NCBI GenBank assembly: GCA_027486255.1
Contig: JAIXPL010000019.1
Coordinates: forward strand, 1 to 53,503
Direction: 5' to 3'
DNA: 53,503 nt
Source: Comamonadaceae bacterium
GTDB lineage: Bacteria > Pseudomonadota > Gammaproteobacteria > Burkholderiales > Burkholderiaceae_C
Shown here: positions 16,343 to 25,317 of the stretch, piece by piece
How positions within the stretch are numbered: position 1 is the stretch's first letter
How the letters are laid out: each line of letters starts with the position of its first letter
Notes under the pieces: model-generated
Database searches by the model: none
What the model saw: only the letters and a program-made list of their open reading frames with translations
What the model was told of the DNA's origin: nothing
Made by a program: the position numbers and the translations under genes

Positions 16343-17524
16343 ATGCCCGCCTCTCCCTGCCCTGCCCGCTTGCGTCTGAGCGCCGCAGGCCATGCCCTGC
16401 TGAGTGTGCTGTTGTTGGCCTGTCTGTTCTGCACGGCCACTGTCCAGGCCACACCGGCGCAGGGCTCGAAGAACTCCTACATCCGGAAAAAACCTCCGGC
16501 CAAGGCGCCGCCGGCCAACAAGGCCCGCACGCTCGTGGGAACCGGCCCCGCCTATGGCGATCGGCCCGAGGCCCTGGCCTTTGCCGATGAGCTGGCCGAG
16601 CGGCGCCAACTGCCGCTGGACTGGATCAAGCAGGCCCTGGCCGAGGCTCGGCAATCGCCCCTGGTGCTCAAGCTGATCCTGCCGCCCGCCAGCCCACAGG
16701 CCAAGAACTGGCGCGCTTACCGCAGCCGTTTTCTAGACGAGCCGCGCATCCAGGCGGGTCTGGCCTTCTGGCAAGCCCATGCCAGCGAGCTTGAGCGGGC
16801 ACAGAAAACCTACGGTGTTCCGGCCGACATCATCGTGGGCATACTCGGCGTGGAAACCATCTACGGCCGCGAAATGGGGCGTTTTCGCGTGCTCGACGCC
16901 CTCTCCAGCCTGGCCTTTGACTTTCCTGCCAGCCACCCTCGCGCAGCCGAGCGCCAGAGCTTCTTTCGCAAAGAGCTCGAGCACTTCCTGGCGCAGCAAC
17001 ACCAGGCGGGCCTGCGGCCGAGCGTGCCCCTTGGGAGCTTCGCCGGGGCACGGGGCATGCCGCAGTTCATGCCCTCCAGCCAGAGCAACTTTGCGGTGGA
17101 CTTCGACCGCGACGGCCGCATCGACCTGACCGGCAGCCCGAGCGATGTGATTGGCTCCGTGGCCCATTACCTGAAAGCCTTCAACTGGCAAAGCGGCATG
17201 CCCACGCATTACCCCGTGCGCTTTGACGCGGCCAAGCTCGACATGGATGCGCTCATGGCGCCAGACATCCTGCCCACCTTCAGCGTGGCCAGCTTTACCG
17301 CCAAAGGCGCAGTGCTGGAAGGCACCGCGCTGGCGCACACCGGGCCACTGGCCCTGATTGAGCTGCTCAATGCGGGGGATGAACCCAGCTACGTGGCCGG
17401 CACCGAGAACTTCTACACCATCACCCGCTACAACTGGAGCAGCTACTACGCCATGGCGGTGATCGACCTGGGCCAGGAAATCAGCCGCCGCCGCTCAGGC
17501 CAGGGCACGGCACTTGGCCGCTGA
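16343..17524 (+). CDS. mltB: Lytic murein transglycosylase B
   Basis: A 393-residue secreted enzyme that cleaves peptidoglycan glycan strands to form 1,6-anhydro-muropeptides. An N-terminal signal sequence (LLSVLLLACLFCTATVQA) is followed by a basic linker. The SLT domain has the catalytic Glu171 in GVETIYGREMG, and GSFAGARGMPQFMPSS further on, the hallmark of the MltB family. The start ATG 16343 is preferred over the longer frame from 16265, since the extra 26 residues do not fit a signal peptide. The cleavage region contains no clear lipobox Cys at the usual spot, although LLACLFC could act as one. Confidence 0.92.
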   Translation: MPASPCPARLRLSAAGHALLSVLLLACLFCTATVQATPAQGSKNSYIRKKPPAKAPPANKARTLVGTGPAYGDRPEALAFADELAERRQLPLDWIKQALAEARQSPLVLKLILPPASPQAKNWRAYRSRFLDEPRIQAGLAFWQAHASELERAQKTYGVPADIIVGILGVETIYGREMGRFRVLDALSSLAFDFPASHPRAAERQSFFRKELEHFLAQQHQAGLRPSVPLGSFAGARGMPQFMPSSQSNFAVDFDRDGRIDLTGSPSDVIGSVAHYLKAFNWQSGMPTHYPVRFDAAKLDMDALMAPDILPTFSVASFTAKGAVLEGTALAHTGPLALIELLNAGDEPSYVAGTENFYTITRYNWSSYYAMAVIDLGQEISRRRSGQGTALGR

Positions 17525-17697
17525 AGACTTGATTACTCTGTCCGAGCCACATCAAGCCGGCCGGCCGGAAATGTGTTTTCCACTGCGTGAGGCCTTTCCT
17601 GAGACCGTCCCTCTTGCGCAAGTCGGACCCCGGTGACAACCTGCCAATTGGTGCGGCTTGGTCCGCGATCCATGAAAAACGACCCTTAGGAGACCCC

Positions 17698-18720
17698 ATG
17701 AAGATGCTCAAGCTCGTCCTGTCCGTGGCCACCGCCGGCCTGATGGCCGCCGGTGCCGCCCTGCCCACCTCCAGCATGGCCCAGACGGCCCCGCCCCAGG
17801 TGCTGCGCGTCAACATCTTCCCGGGCGGCTTCAACTGGCCGATCTGGGTGGCCCAGGACAAAGGCTTTTTTGCCAAGCAGGGCCTGACCATCCAGACCAT
17901 CAACACCCCGAATTCACGCGAACAGCTCGTGGGCCTGATCAACGGCCAGTTCGAGATCGCCATGACGGCCATCGACAACCTGCTGGCCTACCGTGAAGGC
18001 CAAGGTGCAGTGCCTGTGGACGGCAGCGGCCTGATGGCCATCATGGGCTCGGACAACGGTTTCCTGCGCGTGGGTGCCCGCACCGGGCTGACCAGCTTTG
18101 CCCAGCTCAAGGGTCAGGAACTGTCGGTCGACGCGCTGACCACCGGCTACGCCTTCGTGCTGCTGGAAGTGATGGAGCGCAACGGCCTGCTGCTCAACCG
18201 CGACTACACCACGGTGCAAGCCGGCGGCGTGCTGCAACGCTACAACGACCTGGTGGCCGGCAAGCATGCCGCCACCATGCTGATCGCCCCCTTCGATGTG
18301 CTGGCCAAGGAGCGTGGCGCCAACGTGTTGGCTGACGCTTCTGCAGCCCTGGGCGAATACCAGGGCCTGGTGGCCGGCGTGCGCGACTCCTGGGCCAAGA
18401 ACAACCGGGCTGCGTCCGTGGGCTACATCCGCGCCTGGCGCGATGCGCTGGACTGGATGTACGACCCCCGCAACAAAGAAGAAGCCCTCGGCATCTTCAT
18501 GAAGAACGTCAACGGCGCCACCCGCCAGAGCGCCGAGACGTCTTATGGCATCTTGCTGGACCCGAAGAACGGCTTCACGCGTGATGCCTCGCTCATGATC
18601 AAAGGTGTGGAGACAGCCATCTCGCTGCGCGAGAAGTACGGCAAGCCCACGAAAAAACTGCAGCCTGTCCAGGCCTACGTGGACACCAGCTACCACGAGG
18701 AAGCCAGCCGCAAGCGCTGA
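17698..18720 (+). CDS. ABC transporter substrate-binding protein, NMT1/taurine type
   Basis: A 340-residue periplasmic binding protein. The signal peptide runs to about residue 30 (VATAGLMAAGAALPTSSMAQ). The mature part starts VLRVNIFPGGFNWPIWVAQDKGFFAKQGLTI, typical of the NMT1/THI5-like, SsuA/TauA group that binds sulfonates, pyrimidine precursors or nitriles. AGGAGACCCC lies directly before the ATG. No permease or ATPase gene is next to it, so it is an orphan in this window and must pair with a transporter encoded elsewhere, or serve as a sensor. It ends convergently, 21 bases from the alpha-E gene. Confidence 0.87.
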   Translation: MKMLKLVLSVATAGLMAAGAALPTSSMAQTAPPQVLRVNIFPGGFNWPIWVAQDKGFFAKQGLTIQTINTPNSREQLVGLINGQFEIAMTAIDNLLAYREGQGAVPVDGSGLMAIMGSDNGFLRVGARTGLTSFAQLKGQELSVDALTTGYAFVLLEVMERNGLLLNRDYTTVQAGGVLQRYNDLVAGKHAATMLIAPFDVLAKERGANVLADASAALGEYQGLVAGVRDSWAKNNRAASVGYIRAWRDALDWMYDPRNKEEALGIFMKNVNGATRQSAETSYGILLDPKNGFTRDASLMIKGVETAISLREKYGKPTKKLQPVQAYVDTSYHEEASRKR

Positions 18721-18741
18721 ACCAAGCCTCGGCGCCCACCA

Positions 18742-19692
18742 TCAAGCCGGGATGAGAAATTCCCGGCTGATGTGGGCGCCGATTTCATTGACGCGGTCCA
18801 AAAACTGCGTGAGAAAAGCGTGCAGGCCGGTGGCCAGGATCTCGTCAATGCGGGCAAACTGCAGGTCCGCGCGCAGCTTGCCAGCGCGCCGCTTCGATTC
18901 ACTGGCCGGGCTGCTGGTGACCATGGCCAGGTTGGTCATCACCTCGTTCATGCAGCCCAGCAGCGAACGCGGCATATCGGGGCGCAGGATCAGCAGTTCG
19001 GCCACGCGCTCGGGCCGGATCACATCGCGATAGACCTTGCGGTACACCTCGAAGGCCGAGACGCTGCGAAGGATCGCGCTCCAATGGTAGAAGTCGTACT
19101 CCTGCTCCTTCTCGCTGCCGAGAAAATCTGACTCGGCCGCGTGGAACTTGACATCTATGAGCCGCGCCGTGTTGTCGGCGCGTTCGAGGAAGGTGCCCAT
19201 GCGCAGGAAGTTCAGCGCCTCGTCCTGCAGCATGGTGCCCAAGGTCACCCCGCGTGAGAGGTGCGAGCGGAACTTCACCCACTCAAAGAAAGTGGCTGGA
19301 TCACCCTCCAAGGCGCCGCCCTTGAGCATGCGCATGAGCTCCAGGTAGGTCTGGTTCTGGGTTTCCCACACCTCGGTGGTGAGCGAGCCGCGCACGGCCC
19401 GCGCGTTCTCGCGGGCTGCGCGCAGGCAGGAGACGATGGACGAGGGGTTCTGTTCGTCCTTGACCATGAAATCCATCACGGCGCGCGGCGCCACGTCCTC
19501 GCCATGCCGGGCCGCGTAGAAGGGCTTGAGTTCGCTGATGGACAACAAGCCCTGCCAGCCCGCCTGCGCCGCCGAGGCCGACTGGGGCAGCAAGGAGGTC
19601 TGGTAGTTGACATCGAGCATGCGCGCCGTGTTCTCGGCGCGCTCGGTGTAGCGGGACATCCAGAAAAGGTGGTCAGCGGTCCTGGAAAGCAT
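18742..19692 (-). CDS. Alpha-E domain protein (DUF403)
   Basis: A 316-residue, helix-rich protein that begins MLSRTADHLFWMSRYTERAENTARMLD, the hallmark of the alpha-E family, and has GTFLERADNTARLIDVKFH in the second half. The biochemical role is unknown. In many bacteria this gene is coupled to a circularly permuted ATP-grasp and a transglutaminase-like gene, as here, in a system predicted to form and cut amide bonds on peptides. The ATP-grasp gene is 47 bases upstream on the same strand. Confidence 0.9.
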   Translation of the reverse strand: MLSRTADHLFWMSRYTERAENTARMLDVNYQTSLLPQSASAAQAGWQGLLSISELKPFYAARHGEDVAPRAVMDFMVKDEQNPSSIVSCLRAARENARAVRGSLTTEVWETQNQTYLELMRMLKGGALEGDPATFFEWVKFRSHLSRGVTLGTMLQDEALNFLRMGTFLERADNTARLIDVKFHAAESDFLGSEKEQEYDFYHWSAILRSVSAFEVYRKVYRDVIRPERVAELLILRPDMPRSLLGCMNEVMTNLAMVTSSPASESKRRAGKLRADLQFARIDEILATGLHAFLTQFLDRVNEIGAHISREFLIPA

Positions 19693-19739
19693 GGAGGTCT
19701 TTCGGCAAGGTCTCGAGTCGTCGGAGGCGCAGCGGGCGC

Positions 19740-21269
19740 TCAGCTCACGCCGCCGGCCAGGGCCTTGAGCAGATCGGCATCGCTTTTGACGGTCTTACCG
19801 GGTGAACGTGGCGCGATGGACTGGGGGCTGTCGGCCTCGAGAATCCAGGTGTCCTTGGTGCCGCCGCCCTGTGAGGAGTTCACCACCAAGGAGCCCTCCT
19901 TCAAGGCCACGCGGGTCAAGCCGCCGGGCACCATCTGCACCTCCTTGCCTGAGAGCACAAAAGGCCGCAGGTCGATGTGGCGCGGCGCGATGCCGCTGTG
20001 CACATAGGTCGGGCAGGTGGACAGGCTCAGCGTGGGCTGGGCAATGTAGCCTGCGGGATTGGCCAGCAGGGCCTGGCGGAAGTTCTCGATCTCAGCCTTC
20101 GTGGCCGCCGGCCCCACCAGCATGCCGTAGCCCCCCGCGCCGTGCACCTCCTTGACCACCAGGTCCTTGAGGTGGGCCAGGGTGTACTGCAGGTCCTCCT
20201 TGTCGCGGCACTGGTAGGTGGGCACGTTCTTCAGAATGGGCTTTTCCCCCAGGTAGAACTCGATCATCTTGGGCACATAGGGATAGATGGACTTGTCGTC
20301 CGCCACCCCGGTGCCGATGGCGTTGCACACCGCCACGTTGCCCGCACGGTAGGCCTGGAGCAGACCCGCGCAACCCAGGGTGGATTGGGGGCGGAAGACC
20401 TCGGGATCGAGGAAGTCATCGTCCACGCGGCGGTAAATCACGTCGACACGGCGCCGGCCCCGGGTGGTGCGCATGTAGATGAAGTCGTCCTCCATGAACA
20501 GGTCCTGGCCTTCGACCAGTTCCACGCCCATTTGCTGCGCCAGAAAGGCGTGCTCGAAGTAGGCCGAGTTGTACATGCCCGGGGTCAGCACCACCACGGT
20601 GGGCTCGCTCAGGCCCGTCGGGGCCATGGCCCGCAGGGTTTCGAGCAGCAGATCGGGGTAGTGGGCCACCGGGGCCACGCGGTTCTCGGCAAAGAGCTCC
20701 GGGAAGAGCCGCATCATCATCTTGCGGTCTTCGAGCATGTAGCTCACGCCAGAGGGCACGCGCAGGTTGTCTTCGAGCACGTAGTACTCGCCCGCGCCTT
20801 GCGCATTGGGCGCGCGCACGATGTCGATACCGCTGATGTGCGAATAGATGTCACCCGGCACCTTCAAACCCACCATCTCGGGCCGGAACTGCGCGTTGCG
20901 CAGCACCTGCTCGGCCGGGATCACGCCGGCGCGCAAGATCTCCTGGTCGTGGTAGACGTCATGAACGAAGCGGTTAAGGGCGGTGACACGCTGCACCAGC
21001 CCGGCCTCCATGGAGCGCCATTCATGGGCCGGGATGATGCGGGGAATCAGGTCAAAGGGAATCAGCCGCTCGGTGCCTGCGCCCTCCTCGTCTTTGGCGC
21101 CATAGACGGCAAAGGTGATGCCCACGCGGCGAAAAATCATCTCGGCCTCTTCTCGGCGTGCCTCCATGGCCTGTTCGGCCTGTCGCGACAGCCAGCGCTC
21201 ATAGACCTGGTAGTGCTGGCGCACGCGCTCACTGCCGTCGTGCATCTCGTCGAATTGAGGTCGTGTCAT
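19740..21269 (-). CDS. Circularly permuted ATP-grasp protein (DUF404/DUF407)
   Basis: A 509-residue predicted amide-bond ligase. It begins MTRPQFDEMHDGSERVRQHY and contains GDIYSHISGIDIVRAPN, YYVLEDNLRVPSGVSYMLEDR, DLFMEDDFIYMRTTRGRRRVDV, VNSSQGGGTKDTW and VHGAGGYGML, as expected for this family. The start at 21269 has GGAG about 9 bases upstream; an open extension to 21374 lacks support. With the alpha-E gene it forms a two-gene operon. Substrate and product are unknown. A partner transglutaminase gene lies 2.8 kb away across comEC and is damaged. Confidence 0.92.
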   Translation of the reverse strand: MTRPQFDEMHDGSERVRQHYQVYERWLSRQAEQAMEARREEAEMIFRRVGITFAVYGAKDEEGAGTERLIPFDLIPRIIPAHEWRSMEAGLVQRVTALNRFVHDVYHDQEILRAGVIPAEQVLRNAQFRPEMVGLKVPGDIYSHISGIDIVRAPNAQGAGEYYVLEDNLRVPSGVSYMLEDRKMMMRLFPELFAENRVAPVAHYPDLLLETLRAMAPTGLSEPTVVVLTPGMYNSAYFEHAFLAQQMGVELVEGQDLFMEDDFIYMRTTRGRRRVDVIYRRVDDDFLDPEVFRPQSTLGCAGLLQAYRAGNVAVCNAIGTGVADDKSIYPYVPKMIEFYLGEKPILKNVPTYQCRDKEDLQYTLAHLKDLVVKEVHGAGGYGMLVGPAATKAEIENFRQALLANPAGYIAQPTLSLSTCPTYVHSGIAPRHIDLRPFVLSGKEVQMVPGGLTRVALKEGSLVVNSSQGGGTKDTWILEADSPQSIAPRSPGKTVKSDADLLKALAGGVS

Positions 21270-21461
21270 GTACTGGCTCTCCGCTGGACCGTCCCGGCCG
21301 GCTGCCCCGGGCGGGGAATGTTTCAGTTTTAGATTAGCAAGGAGCTTGCCAATCTCCTCTAATCCCTTCTTCACTAGGCAGGGCGGCCACCCTGGCGCAC
21401 CCGGGATCGGCCTGAGGAAGGTGCGCAGGGCCTTGTAAGAGCCTGCCGGCCAGGGGAGTCC

Positions 21462-23912
21462 TCAAGGCGGCACTGCACCGGGATGGTGCCAATAGCGGCG
21501 TTCCTGCCAGCGCAGGCAATCGATGCGCGCCGGCTCCGCACTGCGCCAGGTCGCGGCGCCGCAGCGGGGTGTGATCACGACCGTGATGCCTCGGGCCTGG
21601 TAGCGCGCCATGACCTCGGGCGCAGGATGGCGGAAGCGGTTGCGGTAACCGGCCTGCACCACCGCCACGCGCGGCTGCACCGCATCGAGAAAGGCGGCAC
21701 TGGAGGAGGTCTTGCTGCCGTGGTGCGGCACCAGCAGCCAGTCGGCCCGCAGGTCGGCGCGCTGCAGCAAAGCCTGCTCCTGGGCGGCCTCGAGGTCGCC
21801 GGTCAGCAGGGCCACCTGCGCACCGGCCTGTACCCGCAAGACGCAGCTGCGCGCATTCGGGCGCACCAGCGTGTCCAGGTCGGCGCGGGTCGGGTGCAGG
21901 AACTCGAAATCCACCCCGTCCCAACGCCAGCTCAGGCCCGCTTCGCAGAGTTTGGCCTGCCCAGGGGTCAGCCCCGGCAGGCCCGGGAGCGCATCGAAGG
22001 AGGCCACCAGCCCCGCCTGGGGCTGGCTGGCGCGCACGGCGGCGGCACCTCCGGTGTGGTCGCTGTCCTGGTGGCTGAGCACCAGCAGATCCAGGCGCTC
22101 GCCCAGGGCGCGCAGCGCCGGCACCAGCACCCGGTGGCCGGCATCGCTTTCGCGCGAGTAGCGCGGGCCGGCGTCATAGAGCAGGCTGTGGCTGGCCGTG
22201 CGCACCAGCACCGCCGAGCCCTGGCCCACATCCAGCGCCAGCAACTCCATCTGGCCGGCGGCTGGCCTTGGCGGTGACCAGCACAGCACCGGCAGCAAAA
22301 GCGGCAGCCCGAGCAGGCGCACCGACCAGGGCCAGCGCATGACCAGCAGCAGACCGCCCATCACCCCGGCCACCGCGCACCACAGCGGTGCAGCCGGACG
22401 GGACCACACCGCATCGGGCCAGGCGGCCAGGGGTGTGAGGAAGGCCATGAGCCAGTCCACACCCATGGCTGCTACCGACCACAGCGGCGGCCACAGTAGG
22501 CCCAGCAAAGCCAGGGGCGTGACCAGCCAGGTGACCCAGGGAATGGCCAGGGCATTGGCCAGCAGCCCCACCACGGACACCTGCTGAAACAAGAGCAAGC
22601 TCAGGGGGGTGAGCGCCACCGTGATGACGGCCTGCTCCCAGCCCAGCGCCATGCCCGCCTGCTTCAAACGCACCAACATGGAGCGCTCATCCACTCGGGG
22701 CAGCTCTGCATCACGCCGCCGCTGGTCTGAGGCCAGCAACACACCGACGGCCACGAAGGACAACCAGAAGCCCGCCTGCAGCAGCGCCCAGGGGTCGACG
22801 GCCACCACCACGCCCATGGCCAGCAGCCAGACCTGCGGCCAGGGCCAGCGCCGACCGCTTTGCTGCAGCAGCACCGCCACCGCCAGCATCCAGACCGTGC
22901 GCTGGGCCGGCAGCCCCCAGCCGGAGAACAAGGCATAGGCCCCTGCCAACAGCAAGCCACCCCAGGCGCCAGCGCTGTGCGCTGGCAGCCAGAGACAGCA
23001 GGCCGGGCTCAAGCGCGCAGAGCCTTGCCAGAGCGCCTGCAACACGCGCGAGGCCAGCCAAGCGAACAAGGTGATGTGCAGGCCCGAGATGCTCATCAGA
23101 TGGGCCACGCCGGTGGCCCGGAACACATCCCAGTCGGCCCGTTCAATGGCCGCCTGGTCGCCCATGACCAGGGCGGCCACCACCCCGGCCAGGGCCCGGT
23201 CGGGCACCTGGGCCAGGATGGACGCGCGCACCGTCTGGCGCCAACGGTCCACCGACCAGGGCGCGGCCTCCAGGCGCTGCGGGGGCGGGTCGCGCAGGCC
23301 ATTGCGCACGTAGCCCACGGCCTGCAGGCCCTGCTCCCACAGCCACAGCTCCTGGTCAAAGCCGTGGGGGTTGCGCGGCCCATGCGGTGCCTTCAGGCGC
23401 ACCGTCATTTGCCAGCGCTCGCCCGACACGAGTGAGGCAGGCTGCCGAGCCGATTCGGTGTCGTCACCCGCCTGCATGCCACTGGTCTGGCGCGGGGCGT
23501 ACCAGGCCAGCAAGATCTGCGGCGGCAGGCGCACGGCCTGGCCGTCGAACTCGGCGCGCTCCACCTGAAGGCGAAAGCGCAGCATCTGCGCCCCAGGCTG
23601 CGGCAGACCCTGGACGCGCCCCACCACCAGGAGGTCGCGGCCCTCCCATTCGGGCGCCAGTTGCTGCGCCAGCTGGCTGCTGGCCCGCCAGCCGGTGCTG
23701 CCCCAGCCCAGCAGCGCCGATGCCACCATCGCCCACAGCAGCCCGCGCTGACGCGCAACCACCATGGCGCCAAAGAGACCGCCAGCGGCGCAGGCCCCGG
23801 CATACACCTGCCAGGGCTGCAGATGGGCTTGCTGCAGTTGCAGGGACACACCCGCCAGGCCACCGAGCAGCCAGGCGGTGGGCGAGCGGATACTCAGGAA
23901 GGCGGTGATCAT
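21462..23912 (-). CDS. comEC: ComEC/Rec2 DNA-uptake channel
   Basis: An 816-residue inner-membrane protein that carries single-stranded DNA into the cytoplasm during natural transformation. N-terminal membrane segments and an OB-like DUF4131 region come first, then the competence domain with VMGDQAAIERADWDVFRATGVAHLMSISGLH split across about residues 248-285. The C-terminal metallo-beta-lactamase-like domain has LDVGQGSAVLV, LLYDAGP and HQDSDHTGG, so the proposed nuclease centre is intact. I use ATG 23912; TTG 23933 would add seven residues. Neither has a clear ribosome site. It is divergent from the transglutaminase gene. Confidence 0.93.
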   Translation of the reverse strand: MITAFLSIRSPTAWLLGGLAGVSLQLQQAHLQPWQVYAGACAAGGLFGAMVVARQRGLLWAMVASALLGWGSTGWRASSQLAQQLAPEWEGRDLLVVGRVQGLPQPGAQMLRFRLQVERAEFDGQAVRLPPQILLAWYAPRQTSGMQAGDDTESARQPASLVSGERWQMTVRLKAPHGPRNPHGFDQELWLWEQGLQAVGYVRNGLRDPPPQRLEAAPWSVDRWRQTVRASILAQVPDRALAGVVAALVMGDQAAIERADWDVFRATGVAHLMSISGLHITLFAWLASRVLQALWQGSARLSPACCLWLPAHSAGAWGGLLLAGAYALFSGWGLPAQRTVWMLAVAVLLQQSGRRWPWPQVWLLAMGVVVAVDPWALLQAGFWLSFVAVGVLLASDQRRRDAELPRVDERSMLVRLKQAGMALGWEQAVITVALTPLSLLLFQQVSVVGLLANALAIPWVTWLVTPLALLGLLWPPLWSVAAMGVDWLMAFLTPLAAWPDAVWSRPAAPLWCAVAGVMGGLLLVMRWPWSVRLLGLPLLLPVLCWSPPRPAAGQMELLALDVGQGSAVLVRTASHSLLYDAGPRYSRESDAGHRVLVPALRALGERLDLLVLSHQDSDHTGGAAAVRASQPQAGLVASFDALPGLPGLTPGQAKLCEAGLSWRWDGVDFEFLHPTRADLDTLVRPNARSCVLRVQAGAQVALLTGDLEAAQEQALLQRADLRADWLLVPHHGSKTSSSAAFLDAVQPRVAVVQAGYRNRFRHPAPEVMARYQARGITVVITPRCGAATWRSAEPARIDCLRWQERRYWHHPGAVPP

Positions 23913-24066
23913 GTGCGGGCGTCGCAAGGTCAATGGCGCGGCTCTTGCTAACCTCTTTGCATGAGGTCATGGCTCCACACGCCGGCCAGCCGATGAGCTC
24001 AGGCCAGTATGGCAAGGCACCGCTCGCGGTGCGACGGCCTTTACACATTCAAAGAAAAGAGTCGAA

Positions 24067-24948
24067 GTGTCCATCCACGTCGCACTGAAGCACGTTACCC
24101 ACTACGCCTACGACCGCCTGGTCAGCCTGGGCCCGCAGGTGGTGCGGCTGCGTCCGGCTCCGCACAGCCGCACGCGGGTGCTGTCCTACGCCCTCAAGAT
24201 CGAGCCGGGGGAACACTTCATCAACTGGCAGCAGGATCCGTTTGCCAACTACCAGGCGCGGCTGGTATTTCCGGAGCCGACCCGTGAGTTCAAGGTCACG
24301 GTGGACCTGGTGGCCGAAATGGCGGTCTACAACCCCTTTGATTTTTTCCTTGAGCCGCACGCCGAGAAAATTCCTTTTCAATACGCATCCGCACAGGCGC
24401 AAGGCCTCGCCCCTTATCTGGCCCCGGCGCCCCTGGGTCCGCAGTTGCGCGCCTACATGGCCGGCATCGACCGCAGTGCCCGGCCCACGGTGGACTTCCT
24501 GGTGGCGCTGAACCAGAAGCTGCAGTCCGACATCCGCTACCTCATCCGCATGGAGCCGGGCGTGCAAACGCCGGAAGAAACGCTCACCCTGCGCTCGGGC
24601 TCCTGCCGTGACAGCAGCTGGCTGCTGGTGCAGGTGCTCAGGCAGCTCGGGCTGGCGGCCCGCTTTGTCTCGGGCTACCTGATCCAGCTCAAGGCCGACG
24701 TCAAAGCCCTGGACGGTCCCAGTGGCGCCGAGGCCGACTTGACCGACCTGCACGCCTGGTGCGAGGTGTTCCTGCCGGGCGCCGGCTGGATCGGCCTGGA
24801 TCCGACCTCGGGCCTGTTTGCCGGCGAGGGCCACATTCCGCTGGCCTGCACGCCCGAGCCCTCAGGTGCCGCGCCGGTGGAAGGCGGCGTGGGCAAATGC
24901 GAGGTGAGTTTTTCGCACCACATGGCGGTGCAACGCATTCACGAATAA
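24067..24948 (+). CDS. Transglutaminase-like protein, N-terminal half of a truncated larger gene
   Basis: The frame starts with GTG and gives 293 residues: the N-terminal transglutaminase fold (VALKHVTHYAYDR, VRLRPAPHSRTR) with the full triad Cys180 (GSCRDSSW), His229 (TDLHAWCEV) and Asp245 (GLDPTSGL). In relatives this domain is the first third of a protein of about 1,100 residues whose rest is DUF2126. Here TAA at 24946 ends the frame, and the same frame goes on with DUF2126-like sequence. The product could still fold as a free transglutaminase/protease domain. It belongs functionally with the alpha-E and ATP-grasp genes, although comEC intervenes. Confidence 0.85.
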   Translation: MSIHVALKHVTHYAYDRLVSLGPQVVRLRPAPHSRTRVLSYALKIEPGEHFINWQQDPFANYQARLVFPEPTREFKVTVDLVAEMAVYNPFDFFLEPHAEKIPFQYASAQAQGLAPYLAPAPLGPQLRAYMAGIDRSARPTVDFLVALNQKLQSDIRYLIRMEPGVQTPEETLTLRSGSCRDSSWLLVQVLRQLGLAARFVSGYLIQLKADVKALDGPSGAEADLTDLHAWCEVFLPGAGWIGLDPTSGLFAGEGHIPLACTPEPSGAAPVEGGVGKCEVSFSHHMAVQRIHE

Positions 24949-25128
24949 GCCCGCGTGACCCAGCCTTACACCGAAGACCAGTGGCAGCAAGTCCTGGCCC
25001 TGGGCGAGCAGGTGGACCGCGATCTGGTCACGCACGATGTGCGCCTGACCATGGGCGGCGAGCCCACCTTCGTGGCCACTGAGAACCGGGACGCGACTTC
25101 CTGGATGACTCCCCCCTGCGCGGCGTGA
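24949..25128 (+). pseudogene. Remnant of the DUF2126 half of the transglutaminase gene
   Basis: Directly after the TAA at 24946 the same frame continues ARVTQPYTEDQWQQVLALG, then VRLTMGGEPTFVATENRDA, the conserved start of the DUF2126 domain. Similarity then stops and a TGA follows at 25126. About 800 residues are therefore missing by deletion. In another frame the following bases read DFLDDSPLRGVIRGGTSS, whose origin I do not recognise. The 189 bases from 25129 to the next gene show only its ribosome site (AAGGAG). Confidence 0.85.
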
Positions 25129-25317
25129 TCCGCGGCGGCACCAGCTCGACACCCTGGTCTTAGCTTTCCAGCACGGGGCGGCCGGGTATTGGGGTGGCTC
25201 CCGAGGCGCAGCCATCGGCGCTTGGGTCACAATCGCAGACTGCAAACGATTGCACACCCCAGGGGCCCAGCCGGGCATGCCAGGGGTGAACACCGACAAC
25301 AACCCAAGGAGATTCTC

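Noticed and set aside
24940-25128. Programmed readthrough of the TAA to make a full transglutaminase-DUF2126 protein
   Set aside because: The DUF2126 part ends after about 55 codons with the rest deleted, so readthrough would give no complete domain.
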